Source: Prorocentrum cordatum (taxonomy: Eukaryota > Sar > Dinophyceae > Prorocentrales > Prorocentraceae). Taken from it: a DNA stretch of 64,000 bases. Location of the stretch: contig CAUYUJ010018491.1 in the NCBI GenBank assembly GCA_963575745.1, positions 62,001 to 126,000 on the forward strand, given 5' to 3'. The notes below the pieces were generated by a model. That model ran no database searches and was not told the origin of the DNA. It saw only the letters and a list, made by a program, of their open reading frames with translations. The translations under genes and the position numbers were made by a program. This document shows, one piece after another, positions 31,247-43,319 of this stretch; position 1 is the first letter of the stretch; every line of letters starts with the position of its first letter.

Positions 31247-33950
31247 CCGTCTTGCTTCTCCGGCCTTCTTGGGACGCTCTTGAGACGCCCCCGAGGGCTC
31301 CAAAACGACCCCAGAGCGATATCTGTGCTCGGTCCCGCATGGGTTTTGCAAACCAAGTTGCGGGTGGGTGGGTGGGATGATTGCGCGAGCAGTGGAGTTG
31401 ACAACTTCAAGTTCGGCAAGTGAACTGCACGACATAGATTCTCCTTTTAAAAAGAGTAAAAGGATCTACCCCCCCCTGGGATTCGCGGGACCCCCTTGCG
31501 TTTTGTAATCTACATATGATTCTGCACCATCGTCCATCCCAAATCTGAATTCATAACTTTCCAGGCAGGCCGGCATCCCCCCCGACCCTCTGGCAAAACC
31601 TATTATGCGCGCGCATTCGCTTATCAATAATCATCAGCGTTCAAGAATCCCTTGCAGAAAAGGGACAACGCGCATACTCGCGCGTCGTCGCGCGCGCGCA
31701 TGCCGAAATCTTCGAAAAGCTTTAGGTGTCGCAGGAATTTCGGAATCGAGCGTCCCGCAAACATACTATATAGAAATAGAAAAAGTGTACAATAAATGTA
31801 GTATTAACAACAATAACAAGAACAAGCAAAAACAAAGTAACAAAAAATCGATGGATTGTGCTTGGGCTCTTGTGAAGTCTTAAGAAAACTATGGGTTGTT
31901 CAGCACTCTCATAACATGCTACCAAGCGGGCTTTGCACGCGCGCATGCCGAATTCCGTCGAATAGCTTAGGCCCGTACGATTTTCAAAATCGAGCGTCCC
32001 GAAAACATAAAAACGCATGGTGTTGCAACATCAGTTGTCCAAAATGCCTGCGTTTGCGCTCCTGCGAGGTATTTAGAAAACCTCCCGTTTTTGGCAAATT
32101 TTCCACTGAGTTCGGCCAAACGGGCCTCTCGCGCCGCATGCCGAGATCATTCGAATGCCCTTGCGAGCGTGCTGGGGGAGGGCACGATCCGTGTCAAGTA
32201 GTACCATGCGGGCCACTGTCGCGCGTCGGCCGCGCGCGCATGTCGAGTTCCCTCCAAAACCTTCATCACCGACGCAAGGACGCCGTCATCGTCGTCGGCG
32301 TGGTCAGCATCGACACCGTCACTGGACTTGCCGTCGTCGTTGTCACCATCGGCACCAGCATCGTTATCATCGTCGTTGCGTCTGCCGTCGTCGACCTTGC
32401 CATGATACCGCGACCGCCCAAGCCACAAGCTCGCGCTGAAGTGCCCGTTGGGAAGTGCCCAGCGGTCAGCGCCACCGCGGCCACGCCAGCCGCGCCAAAT
32501 CAGCTGGCCGCTCAGCGCGGGAGCATGTGCGGGCCAACGCGGTCGCAGAGCTGCACCAGCCAACGCCGAGCACCCATCGTAATCGCTGCCGCATGGGTTT
32601 GCATCCAATTTGCGGGTGCGTTGATGAAATGATTGCGCAAACATTGGAGTTCACACCTCACAGCGAACAGAAACTAAGTGTACCACATAGGGTACACAAC
32701 GTTGGTTGCACCACACAGAATGCACAATCCAGGCGGTACTACATAGGTTTTCCTTCCTCAAAAAGGTAGTCGGCACTAACCTCCCCCCACACCCCGCACT
32801 TACCGGTCCCCTTTTTGGTATTGCAAATTACATACGATTCTGCTCCACCCTCTATGCGAAATATGAACTCGTATCACCCCAGCCAACCAGGCAACCCCCC
32901 CTTTCATCCTATGCCACACGAATCTGCGCGCGCACTCGTTGATTCCAGAATTCTTTTGTGGAAAGATGAGACGAAGTACACACGCGCGCATCGTCGCGCG
33001 CGCATGCCAAAATGCTTCCGGAACACTCGGTTTCCCACGGATTTCAAGATCGACTTTCCCCAAAATGTCCCGACACGGATTTTCAGAACATGTTTGAGCC
33101 CGCGCTCCTGCGAATTCTTAAGAAAAACATTGCCTTGTTTCAAAATGTTCACAACATGCTACCAAGTGGGCTTCTCGCGTGCGCATGTCGAAGTCGTTCG
33201 AACGCCCTTGCGCGCGTGATGTCGCAAGACTCGCGTTGTCGCGCGAGACGCAGTGCACACGCTCGCGTTGTCGCGCGCGCGTGCCAGGATCCCTGAGAAA
33301 CCTCAGGTTTCGTAAGGATTGTAAAATCGAGCAATGGAAAAAAACACAAACAAACGCGGTTTTGCGAATTTGTACGACGACCATACGTTCTTAAAACACT
33401 TACATGAGATTATGCCAAGAGGGGCTCTCGCGCCACATGTCGGGATCATTCGAACGCCCGTGCGCGCCCGCTGGGGGAGGGCACGATCCGTGTCAAGTAG
33501 TACCATGCGGGCCACTCTCGCGCGTCGGCCGCGCGCGCATGTCGAGCTCTTTCCACAACCTTCATTCGGCGCAGTCACTGGCCGTGCTGTCGTCGTTACC
33601 ACCATCGCCACCAGCATCAGTACGATCATCATCGCGTCTACTGTTGTCGACCTCGCCATGATACCGCGCCCGCTCAAGTCGCCGACTCGCTCTGCCATAC
33701 ACGCTGGAAAGTGCCCAGCGGTCAGCGCCAACGCGGCCGCGTCGATCGCGCCAAACTAGTCGGCCGCTTTGCGCTCGAGCATGCGCGCCAGCGCGGACGC
33801 GGCGATGCGCCAGCCAACGCCAAGCAGTCATCGCGCCGCCGCATGGGTTTTGCAAACCACCAAGTTGCAGGTGGGATAATCGCGTTGACAGCGTGAAGTT
33901 CGGCAGGGTGAATTGCACCAGTTCCATATAGACTGCACCAGAGATCTTAA

Positions 33951-34174
33951 GAAACATCCGATTTTACATGGACCTCTTTTTTATAAGAATTCCAGATATC
34001 TGGAATGGACCGTAGTTTTGTTCTTGGGACTAAATGATTCCAGTTCTCACCGAGGCTTGTAGGAACTAGAGGGAGACAGGAACTCAGAGAAAGAGAACCG
34101 AAATAATGAATGATTGATTACTAATCAATCATTAAATAATTGTTTGTTAGTGAACAGTTGTTGAAGCGACGCGT
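33951..34174. other. Short unique spacer
   Basis: AT-rich, with a palindrome-like TTGATTACTAATCAA at about 34112-34126. No gene. Confidence 0.4.
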
Positions 34175-34815
34175 ATATTCACCTGCCCATCCAGAAGCAA
34201 TGCCCAGGAGAGTTGGGATGACCATGGAAGTGCAGGTGCAATATATGGGGCAACTGTTATTTGTCGAGTGAGGAGGAGGATGGAGGAGTAAATGGAGGAG
34301 AAGGAGGAGGATATAGAAGGAGAGGGTATAAGCAGATGAGAAGCAAGAGGAGCGAGCAGAAGGCCAGAGCCCGCGGCTTCCTTGGAGGCCGCTTCGACCG
34401 TTTTGGATGCCTCTTGGCGGTTTCGGGGGCCCTCTAGGAGTTGTTGGAATGTTCTTGGGCGCTGTTGGGGCCGAGCGAGAAACATGGACTTCCCTCAGGT
34501 GTTGGGGATTATGTTGTGGGCGTTCCGAGGCCATGTGTCTGTAGTATTGGAGCATCTGGGAACATCTTGGAAGCCATCTCGAACAATCCTGAGCCATCAT
34601 GACTGAGCCTTCTTGGAGGCCATATTGTGCTCTCTGAGACCCTTTTGGAGCAATCACGGGCAATTTCGAACGACCCAATGAGTCGCGAAACGTCCCGTCC
34701 AGGTCCAGAGGGAGGGGGTTAGGGGGAGGGGTAAGCCCCTCCCCGAAGCATAAGAAGGGGAAATAGACAAGAAAACGCCCCAAACCACCCACGTCCACAG
34801 GGCTAGTGGGATTAT
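34175..34815. repeat. Interspersed element E1 (12-bp array with conserved ends)
   Basis: Left end TGCCCATCCAGAAGCAATGC, degenerate CTCTTGG array (34380-34640), right end GTCCCGTCCAGGTCCAG plus a GGGGTTAGGGGGAGGGG block and ACGCCCCAAACCACCCACG. The most diverged of four copies. Confidence 0.65.
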
Positions 34816-35360
34816 TCTCCAAATGGGCTTGCCCTATAGGAGTCCTAGCTCGTTCTCAGTAATTGGTCTTTCGGACCCCACCCCTTTTTCCAATGGCACG
34901 ACCCTCCCCCCCTCTTTCCAATGGCACCCCCCCTTGTTTGCTCTCTCGCTTGCTTGCTCTTGCTTGCCCTTGCTTGCTTGCGCTTGCTTGATCTTGCCCC
35001 TCCCGCCCTGCTCTTGTCCTCGTTTCGTCCTCCCGTCCTCCTCTCTTTCTTCTCCTGTCCTCCTATCTACTTGGAGTCAACGCTGGCTGATATTTCATAT
35101 TCCAGAAAGAACTTGTCGGAGGGCCAAACGGCGCACCGCAATTTCTGGATGCTTTCCCTTCCCCTCCTTTCCTCCTTTTCTCTCTCCCGCCCTCGTCTTT
35201 TTTTCCTTCCAGGTTCAAGATTACCGGGGGGGCAGAGCAAAGGATGGAGGAAGGGGATGGCACGGAATACGAGGGTTTTTCGCCGTGCCACTTCCCATTA
35301 ACATGTTGTTTTATCTGCGGGACGAGAACGAACCTCTTCGCACTTCCCATTAACACGCAG
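34816..35360. other. Pyrimidine-rich spacer, no recognised gene
   Basis: Repeated CTTGCTTGC/CTTGCCC at 34935-35000 and other pyrimidine tracts. A segment at 35090-35150 is open but unrecognised. No function assigned. Confidence 0.4.
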
Positions 35361-35364
35361 GCGC

Positions 35365-35612
35365 CGGAAAGTGTCCGAGTGTTCACTTGCCATTTCAGAA
35401 GAGTTGTTGTTTGTTGATACTTCGATGCCAGCCTTTTTCACCATTGACACGCTGACTTCCGGAAATGTCAGATTGCCCATTTACCATTTCACCAGATTCG
35501 CAGCGTTTTGACTATTCGATGCAAGCTTTTCTTATCGTTGAGACCAGACGTCCACAGCGTCGGATTGTTCTGCTACCATTCGCCCGCATTTGTTGTTTGA
35601 CCTATGCCCATC
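35365..35612. repeat. Diverged ~90-bp tandem repeat, about 2.7 copies
   Basis: A CCGGAAA(G)TGTC...CCATTTCA(C)...TTCGATGC pattern recurs with TTCGATGC at about 35421 and 35515 and CCTATGCCC near 35600. Copies are substantially diverged. Confidence 0.5.
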
Positions 35613-35699
35613 GTTGGGGAAGACGAGGAAGAACAGGAGGATTCCGAAACTCGTTTCCGACACCCGGCCAAAGGCTCCAGAAATTTTAGACGTTTCGCA

Positions 35700-36560
35700 T
35701 AACCCCACCAGCCCATCCAGAAACGATGCCAAGAGGAATTGCCTCGATCAGGGAAGTGGGCAGCACACAGAGGAAGGGTCCCCCAGTGAGGGCCTCTTGG
35801 AGCGTCTTGGAAGGCCTCTTGGCGGTCCTGGACGCCTCTTAGAGCGTCTTGGGTGCCTCGAAGCGCTTCTTGGGGCCTCTTGGAGATGTCTTGGGAGCCT
35901 CTGGATGCCCTCTTGGGCCATCGTGGGGCCATCCTGAGGCCTCGGATGGCCATCGGAGGCGAAAAGGCGAGACAGTCAAAAACGTGGATGTTCCTAAGGT
36001 TTTCGAAGGATTTGGGCCTCGGCCTCTTCGGGCCTCCTGGGGGAGCTCTTTGGCCACTTGGAGCCGTCTTGGAGCGGTTTGGGGGCCTCTTAGAGTATCG
36101 TGGGAGCCATCTTGAGGTATCTAGGGGTATCTTGAGCCATCTTGGAGGTCATCTTGGGCTCTCCCATGATTTTGGCATTCTCGCCGAGGCCTCTTGGAGC
36201 GTCTTGTGTGCCTCTGGGGGGCCTCCTGGGGCCTCTTGGGGGTCTCTTGGAAGCCTCTTGGGGGCATCCTTGGGGCCTCCTGGGGCCTCCTGGCCACCTC
36301 TTGGGGCCCTCTTGGGGCACTCTGGGGCACTCTTGGGAGCCTTGGGAGCACTCTTGAGGCCATCTCGGAGGAGGTCGATCAAAGAAGGGGGGGTCCCTCA
36401 TTAGCTCCCCCCCCCAGGAGGCCAAAATGGGGCCAAAACCTTGTAACACCAATGATGTTGGCTTCCTCGCCGAGGCCGTTTTGGACGCGCCAACTACCCG
36501 CGGAACCCCCCATCCAGGTGCAGGGGAGGAGGTAGGGGGAGGGGTCAAGACACCCTCCCC
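35700..36560. repeat. Interspersed element E2
   Basis: Left end CCCCACCAGCCCATCCAGAA, then ATTGCCTCGATCAGGGAAGT and GGGCAGCACACAGAGGA, 12-bp array (35785-36400), conserved TCGCCGAGGCCGTTTTGGAC and right end CCCCCCATCCAGGTGCAGGG. Repeated frames read LGASWGLLG-like peptides. Confidence 0.8.
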
Positions 36561-36674
36561 GCCCGCAAGCCGTCTCGCTCACTCCCACCCGCCCTCCCAA
36601 CACATACGTAGCACCCGAGTCTGGCCCGAGCCTCAGCATATTCAGCAGTCGTCGTTGGATGGGCAGCTACTGGG

Positions 36675-36970
36675 GGCCAATCCGCCGCCGCAGCCGCCGC
36701 CGCCGCCGCCGCCGCCACCGCCGCCGCCGCCGCCCGCCGCTGCCGCCGCCGCCGCGCAGCCGCCGCCCGCCGCCGCCGCGCCCCGCCGCCGCCGCCGCCG
36801 CCGGCCGCCGCCGCCCCCCGCTGCCAAACCGCCGCCGCAGCCGCTGCCGCCACCGCTACCGCCGCCGCCCGCGCCGCAGCCGCCGCCGCCGCCGCCGCCG
36901 CCGCAGCCGCCGCAGCCGCCGCAGCCGCCGCCACCGCCGCCGCAGCCGCCGCAGCCGCCGCCGCCGCCAA
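36675..36970. repeat. (GCC)n array with CAG/CCC interruptions
   Basis: About 295 bp, almost entirely GCC triplets, giving Pro, Arg or Ala runs in the plus frames. A diverged counterpart is at 41083-41320 in the next duplication unit. Confidence 0.95.
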
Positions 36971-37164
36971 GTGTACTCTGTATTGTTTTTTGAAAGGGAT
37001 GGTTGGGGGGGGCCGCATCGGGTTGGCTGCGCATGTTCCGAATATGGAGGCAGAGTGGGTTTTGTATCGATTTTTACCAGGGATGGTGGGGGGGTGTCGT
37101 CATGGACCCTGGTTGGCCCCCAGTCGCCTGGGGGAAGGGGTGTTTATCAATACGGAACAGTGAA

Positions 37165-38350
37165 GAGGAAACGCCCTAAACCACCTACGCCTTGAAGGGC
37201 GGGTGGGATGCTAGACGCTTCGCGTAACCCCACCAGCCCATCCAGAAACGATGCAAGAGTAATTGCCTCGATCAGGGAAGTGGGCAGCACACAGAGGACA
37301 GGCACCCCAGGGGAGGCCTCTTGAAGCGTTTTGGGGGCCTCCCGGCGGTCCTGGACGCCTCTTAGAGCGTCTTGGGTGCCCCGGAGAGCTTCTTCGGGCA
37401 TATTGGGGGTCTGTTGGGAGCCTCTTGGAAGCCTCTTTGGCGCCTGTTGGGGCCTCTTTGGCGCCTCTTGGGGCCCTCTTGAAGCGCTCTTGGGAGCCTT
37501 GGGAGCGCTCGTGGGGCCATCTAAGAGGAAATCATTCAAACAAGAGGGGAGTTTGAATTGGCGTTCGGGAGGCCAAAAAGTCGCCTCTTAGGGCGCTCTT
37601 GGGGCCGGGGGCTCTCTTAATCTTTTCTTGGAGCGCTCTTGGGCCATCTTCAAGCTATCTTGAGGCTTCGGATGGCCATCCGATGCGAAAAGGCGAGAAA
37701 GTCAAAAACATGGATGTTCCGAAGGTTTGGGAAGGATTTGGGCCTCTTCGGGGCCTCCTGGGGGAGCTCTTTGGCCACTTGGAGCCGTCTTGGAGCGGTC
37801 TTGGGGCTTCTTGGAGCATCGTGGGAACCATCTTGAGGCATCTTAGGGTATCTTGAGCCATCTTGGAGGTAATTTTGGGCTCTCCCAGGCGCCTCTTGGA
37901 GTCATCTTAATCAGCGCCCCCCCCCAGGAGGCCAAAATGTAACCAAAACCTATTGTAAAACAACGATTTTGGCATTTTCGCCGAGGTCTCTTGGAGCGTC
38001 TTGGGTGCATCTGGGGGGCCAATTGGAGGTGTTTTCGGTGCTGGGGCCTCCTGACCACCTCTTGGGGCCCTCTTGGGGTACCCTTGGTCTCTTGAGATCG
38101 ATCAGATGAGGGGAGCTCCCTAATCAGCCCTCCACAGGAGGCCAAAATGATGCCAAAACCTTAAATTCAAAAATAAAAACCAATGCTTTTGGCTTCCTCG
38201 CCGAGGCCGTTTTGGACGCTCCAACTACCCGCGAAACCCCCCGTCCAGGTCCAGGGATGGGGTATCGGGAGGGGTAAACTGGGGTAAACTTCTCCCCCAA
38301 AGGGAAGAAGGGGGTTGGAAGCTCCTTAGACCACCTACGCCTCTCAGGGC
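37165..38350. repeat. Interspersed element E3
   Basis: As E2, with left block CCCACCAGCCCATCCAGAAA, CTCTTGG array (37310-38110) and right block AACCCCCCGTCCAGGTCCAG. The motif AACGCCCTAAACCACCTACG stands just before the left block and, as a variant, at the right end. Confidence 0.8.
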
Positions 38351-38964
38351 TGGTGGAGTTCAGCCGATTTCGGATATTACATGATATTTCGGGTTGAACT
38401 TCAGGATACGCACGTTCCCGGATGTTGATATCACTTCCAGTTTGTTTGAAAACGCAATGTGCTGTAAGGTGTTGTAATATGCCGGAGATGTCTGCGCGTG
38501 TGTATATAGATACACACATACATACATACATACGTTGTCAACATTCGATTTTAAATTGATTGTTCATTAAATCGTTCTTCAATCCCTTTGCGTTTTCTAT
38601 TAGTATACGCGTGCTGTCTGAACCATTAAATCGCAAGTTAAATGTAGTTCCTCGTCTGGTTTTCCGGCAGTGCCCTCGTTCCCCCCGTTCCGGCCGGCAC
38701 GCCCGACGACGAATAGAAACCAAAGAATAAGGTAATTACTTTGTGACGTACCCAACCCATTTGTATCATGGGAAACGAGGAGTTGGCCGAAACTTGCACG
38801 GACCATCCAATTGCAGGATCCGTTGTTTGATATGTAAGCTATTTGGGACACGCGCCAATTGCATGATGCGCAGGAGAACCATACAAGAACGAAGGGGGGA
38901 CAACTACAGGCTCGAAGAAGACATGGGGAGTCGGGAACGAAGAGCAGGAGAAAGACGTGCGGGA
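38351..38964. other. Low-copy segment of duplication unit 1
   Basis: Moderate composition, with an (ACAT)n run at 38513-38531. A minus-strand frame of 162 codons (38600-39088) and short plus-strand frames are present in both units but resemble nothing I know. The frame extends into the 102-bp array, which argues against a gene. Confidence 0.4.
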
Positions 38965-40615
38965 AGCCCACTGTGCTGGGCCCCTCAGCAGCCCTCGAAA
39001 GTGGCGACAGTTTCACAGATCGCAGCCCCCCAAGGATGGCGAGGTCTAATATGAGTCTGCGGTGGGTACCCACTGTGCTGGGCCCCATCAGCAGCCTTCG
39101 AAACGGGCGACAGTTTCACAGATCGCAGCCCCCCAGGGATGGCGGATCTAATCTAAGTCTGCGGTGAGTACCCACTGTGCTGGGCCCCTCAGCAGCCCCC
39201 AAAAGTGGCGACAGTTACACAGATCGCAGCCCCCCAGGGATGGCGAGGTCCCATTTGTGTCTGCGGTGCGTACCCACTGTGCTGGGCCCCATCAGCAGCC
39301 CTCGAAAGTGACGACAGTTTCACAGATCGCAGCCCCCCAGGGATGGCGAGGTCCCATTTGAGTCTGCGGTGAGTACCCACTGTGCTGGGCCCCTCAGCAG
39401 CCCTCGAAAGTGGCGACGTTTTCACATATCGCAGCCCCCCAGGGATGGCGAGGTCTAATTTGAATCCGCCGTGAGTACCCGCTGTGCTGGGCCCCCCAGC
39501 AGGCCTCGAAAGTGGCGGCAGCTTCACAGATCGCAGCCCCCCAGGGACGGCGAGATCTAGCTTGAATCCGCCGTGAGTACCCACTGTGTTGGGCCCCCCA
39601 GCAGCCCTCGAAAGCGGCGACAGATTCACAGATCGCAGCCCCCCAGGGACGGCGAGGTCTAATTTGAATCCGCCGTGATTGCCCACTGTGTTGGGCCCCC
39701 CAGCAGGCCTCGAAAGTGGCGACAGTTTCACAGATCGCAGCCCCCCAGGGATGGCGAGGTCTAATTTGAATCCGCCGTGGGTACCCACTGTGCTGGGCCC
39801 CCCAGCAGCCCTCGAAAGTGGCGACAGTTTCACAGATCGCAGCCCCCCAGGGATGGCGAGGTCCCATTTGAATCCGCCGTGAGTACCCGCTGCTGGGCCC
39901 CCCAGCAGCCCTCGAAAGTGGCGACAGCTTCACAGATCGCAGCCCCCCAGGGATGTCGAGGTCTCATTTGAGTCTGCGGTGAGTACCCACTGTGCTGTGC
40001 CCCCCAGCAGCCCTCGAAAGTGGCGACAGTTTCACAGATCGCAGCCCCCCAGGGATCGAGGTAATTTGAATCCGCCGTGGGTACCCACTGTGCTGGGCCC
40101 CCCAGCAGCCCTCGAAAGTGGCGACAGTTTCACAGATCGCAGCCCCCCAGGGATGGCGAGGTCCATTTGAATCCGCCGTGGGTACCCACTGCGCTGGGCC
40201 CCCCAGCAGCCCTCGAAAGTGGCGACAGAGATCCAACCACTGTGCTGGGCCCCCAGCAGCCCTCGAAAGTGGCGACAGTTTCACAGATCGCAGCCCCCCA
40301 GGGATGGCGAGGTCCCATTTGAGTCCGCCGTGGGTACCCACTGTGCTGGGCCCCCCAGCAGCCTTCGAAAGTGGCGACAATTTCACAGATCGCAGCCCTC
40401 CAAGGATGGCGAGGTCCCATTTGAATCCGCCGTGGGTACCCACTGTGCTGGGCCCCCCAGCAGCCCTCGAAAGTGGCGACAGCTTCACAGATCGCAGCCC
40501 CCCAGGGATGGCGAGGTCCCATTTGAATCCGCCGTGGGTGTCCAGTGCGCTGGGCCCCCCAGCAGCCTTCAAAACTGGCAACAGTTTCACAGGTCGCAGC
40601 CCCCCAGCTGGCACG
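38965..40615. repeat. 102-bp tandem array, unit 1 (about 16 copies)
   Basis: The monomer starts CCCACTGTGCTGGGCCCCCC and includes GACAGTTTCACAGATCGCAG and GGGATGGCGAGGTC. At 102 bp it is a multiple of three, so frames on both strands stay open and give 34-residue repeats; single-base indels break them. Two sub-types differ at the end (TTTGAATCCGCCGTG and TTTGAGTCTGCGGTG) and are grouped along the array. Confidence 0.93.
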
Positions 40616-40985
40616 CAGCGACGAGCGAGGTCAGAGGCAGGGGGGAAGAGAGGGACGGGAAGGAAGGAAGCAAGGAAGGTTCGCGCGAGCAGTGCTCTAT
40701 TCAAAACGAGAACCCAACGCAGGAAGGCTGGGAAAAAAGAATCAACCAAAGAAGAAGAGAAATAAAGAACTACCGAGGAAAAAGGATAAGGAGAAACCGA
40801 AGAATCATATAAATAATAAACCGGAAATAATAAAGGAAGAGAAGCCGAATATGGATACACCGAGGAAGAAGATGAAGAAAGAAGAAGAAGATCAAGAAAG
40901 AAACCGAAAAAGAAGAGATATGCTCGGAGCGTTTACGTTGTCGCTTTGAGAGAGAGAAGCTTATTTTCGTGTATTGGAGGGTCTT
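40616..40985. other. Purine-rich tail of duplication unit 1
   Basis: Adenine-rich purine sequence (GAAGAAGAA-type) after the array. Frames are Lys/Glu-rich. A counterpart in unit 2 is at about 44985-45355. Confidence 0.5.
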
Positions 40986-40994
40986 TTCATGCTA

Positions 40995-41078
40995 TATATA
41001 TACATATATATGATATATATATATATATATATATAATAATATTATATATACATACATAATACATATAATATAATATAT
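40995..41078. repeat. (TA)n microsatellite at the duplication junction
   Basis: TATATA-rich, about 80 bp, between the end of unit 1 and the GCC array of unit 2; an equivalent tract ends unit 2. Confidence 0.9.
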
Positions 41079-41082
41079 CTCG

Positions 41083-41320
41083 CGGCCGCCCCGCCAGCCG
41101 CCAGCCGGCGCCCGCCGCCGCCGCCGCCGCCAGCCGCCGCGCCGCCTCCCCGCTGGCCAAAACCGCCGCAAAAACCGCCGCCCAGCCGCTAGCCGCCCAC
41201 CGCTACGCCGCCGCCGCCGCCCACCGCGCCGGCAGCCGCCGCCGCCGCCGCCGAGCCAGCCGCAGCCCCGCACGCCGCACCCCCCGCGCGCCCGCCCGCA
41301 GCCGCCGCCGCCGCAATGTC
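41083..41320. repeat. (GCC)n array, unit 2 counterpart
   Basis: GCC triplets with AAA and CAG interruptions, clearly diverged from 36675-36970, in contrast to the nearly identical sequence that follows. The microsatellite has changed faster than its flank. Confidence 0.93.
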
Positions 41321-41519
41321 CGTCTGTAGGGTGGGGAAAGGAGGGTTGGGGGGGCCGCATCGGTGGCGGCGCATGTTCCATATGGAAGGCAGAGTGGGTT
41401 TTGTTATCGATTTTTTATAATTTTTTATTTATAAGGGATGGTGGGGGGGTGTCGTCATGGACCCTGGTTGGCCTCCAGTCGCCTGGGGGAAGGGGTGTTT
41501 ATCAATACGGAACAGTGAA

Positions 41520-42715
41520 GAGGAAACGCCCTAAACCACCTACGCCTTGAAGGGCGGGTGGGATGCTAGACGCTTCGCGTAACCCCACCAGCCCATCCAG
41601 AAACGATGCAAGAGTAATTGCCTCGATCAGGGAAGTGGGCAGCACACAGAGGACAGGCACCCCAGGGGAGGCCTCTTGAAGCGTTTTGGGGGCCTCCCGG
41701 CGGTCCTGGACGCCTCTTAGAGCGTCTTGGGTGCCCCGGAGAGCTTCTTGGGGCATATTGGGGGTCTGTTGGGAGCCTCTTGGAAGCCTCTTTGGCGCCT
41801 GTTGGGGCCTCTTTGGCGCCTCTTGGGGCCCTCTTGAAGCGCTCTTGGGAGCCTTGGGAGCGCTCGTGGGGCCATCTAAGAGGAAATCATTCAAACAAGA
41901 GGGGAGTTTGAATTGGCGTTCGGGAGGCCAAAAAGTCGCCTCTTAGGGCGCTCTTGGGGCCGGGGGCTCTCTTAATCTTTTCTTGGAGCGCTCTTGGGCC
42001 ATCTTCAAGCTATCTTGAGGCTTCGGATGGCCATCCGATGCGAAAAGGCGAGAAAGTCAAAAACATGGATGTTCCGAAGGTTTGGGAAGGATTTGGGCCT
42101 CTTCGGGGCCTCCTGGGGGAGCTCTTTGGCCACTTGGAGCCGTCTTGGAGCGGTCTTGGGGCTTCTTGGAGCATCGTGGGAACCATCTTGAGGCATCTTA
42201 GGGTATCTTGAGCCATCTTGGAGGTAATTTTGGGCTCTCCCAGGCGCCTCTTGGAGTCATCTTAATCAGCGCCCCCCCCCAGGAGGCCAAAATGTAACCA
42301 AAACCTATTGTAAAACAACGATTTTGGCATTTTCGCCGAGGCCTCTTGGAGCGTCTTGGGTGCATCTGGGGGGCCAATTGGAGGTGTTTTCGGTGCTGGG
42401 GCCTCCTGACCACCTCTTGGGGCCCTCTTGGGGTACCCTTGGTCTCTTGAGATCGATCAGATGAGGGGAGCTCCCTAATCAGCCCTCCACAGGAGGCCAA
42501 AATGATGCCAAAACCTTAAATTCAAAAATAAAAACCAATGCTTTTGGCTTCCTCGCCGAGGCCGTTTTGGACGCTCCAACTACCCGCGAAACCCCCCGTC
42601 CAGGTCCAGGGATGGGCTATCGGGAGGGGTAAACTGGGGTAAACTTCTCCCCCAAAGGGAAGAAGGGGGTTGGAAGTTCCTTAGACCACCTACGCCTCAC
42701 AGGGCTGGTGGAGTT
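41520..42715. repeat. Interspersed element E4 (copy of E3)
   Basis: Almost identical to E3 at offset 4,355 bp, including the CTCTTGG array (41665-42465). It is a product of the duplication, not an independent insertion. Confidence 0.85.
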
Positions 42716-43319
42716 CAGCCGATTTCGGATATTACAGGATATGTCGGGTTGAACTTCAGGATACGCACGTTCCCGGATGTTGATATCACTTCCAGTTTGT
42801 TTGAAAACGCAATGTGTTGTAAGGTGTTGTAATATGCCGGAGATGTCTGCGCGTGTGTATATAGATACACACATACATACATACATACGTTGTCAACATT
42901 CGATTTTAAATTGATTGTTCATTAAATCGTTCTTCAATCCCTTTGCGTTTTCTATTAGTATACGCGTGCTGTCTGAACCATTAAATCGCAAGTTAAATGT
43001 AGTTCCTCGTCTGGTTTTCCGGCAGTGCCCTCGTTCCCCCCGTTCCGGCCGGCACGCCCGACGACGAATAGAAACCAAAGAATAAGGTAATTATTTTGTG
43101 ACGTACCCAACCCATTTGTATCATGGGAAACGAGGAGTTGGCCGAAACTTGCACGGACCATCCAATTGCAGGATCCGTTGTTTGATATGTAAGCTATTTG
43201 GGACACGCGCCAATTGCATGATGCGCAGGAGAACCATACAAGAACGAAGGGGGGACAACTACAGGCTCGAAGAAGACATGGGGAGTCGGGAACGAAGAGC
43301 AGGAGAAAGACGTGCGGGA
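42716..43319. other. Low-copy segment of duplication unit 2
   Basis: Counterpart of 38351-38964, nearly identical. No recognised gene. Confidence 0.4.

Larger units (their letters stand above)
28480..33950. repeat. Four copies of a 1.2-1.6 kb composite repeat
   Basis: Units begin with AAAAAGAGAATAGACTCTACC (or a diverged form), then CCTTTCGGGTATGTAAATC and ATATGATTATGACCACATG, and end with GGGTTTTGCAAACCAAGTTG followed by GTGGGTGGGATG. Starts are near 28480, 30105, 31438 and 32750; the final end block is near 33840-33900. Each unit has two or more copies of a roughly 300-bp sub-repeat with a CG-rich near-palindrome and ATACAAAAACACA...TTTCGCAACAC. Units 1 and 2 carry a TCG microsatellite; units 3 and 4 have a shorter, mixed version. 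Units 1 and 2 are the most alike. No coding content that I can support. Confidence 0.85.
36675..41080. repeat. Tandem segmental duplication, unit 1
   Basis: About 4.36 kb repeated directly in 41083-45400. It contains the GCC array, a 100-bp G-rich link, element E3, a roughly 600-bp low-copy segment and a 102-bp array, ending in a TA microsatellite. From about 37085 to 38960 the two units are nearly identical at a constant offset of 4,355 bp, with only a few substitutions visible. Past the array the offset is 4,367 bp. Confidence 0.93.

Noticed and set aside
35090-35150. Possible isolated exon (open, unbiased composition)
   Set aside because: No family recognised and no neighbouring exon; not enough to support a call.
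38600-39088. A 162-codon minus-strand frame present in both duplication units
   Set aside because: Conservation follows from the recent duplication, not selection, and its start lies in the 102-bp array.
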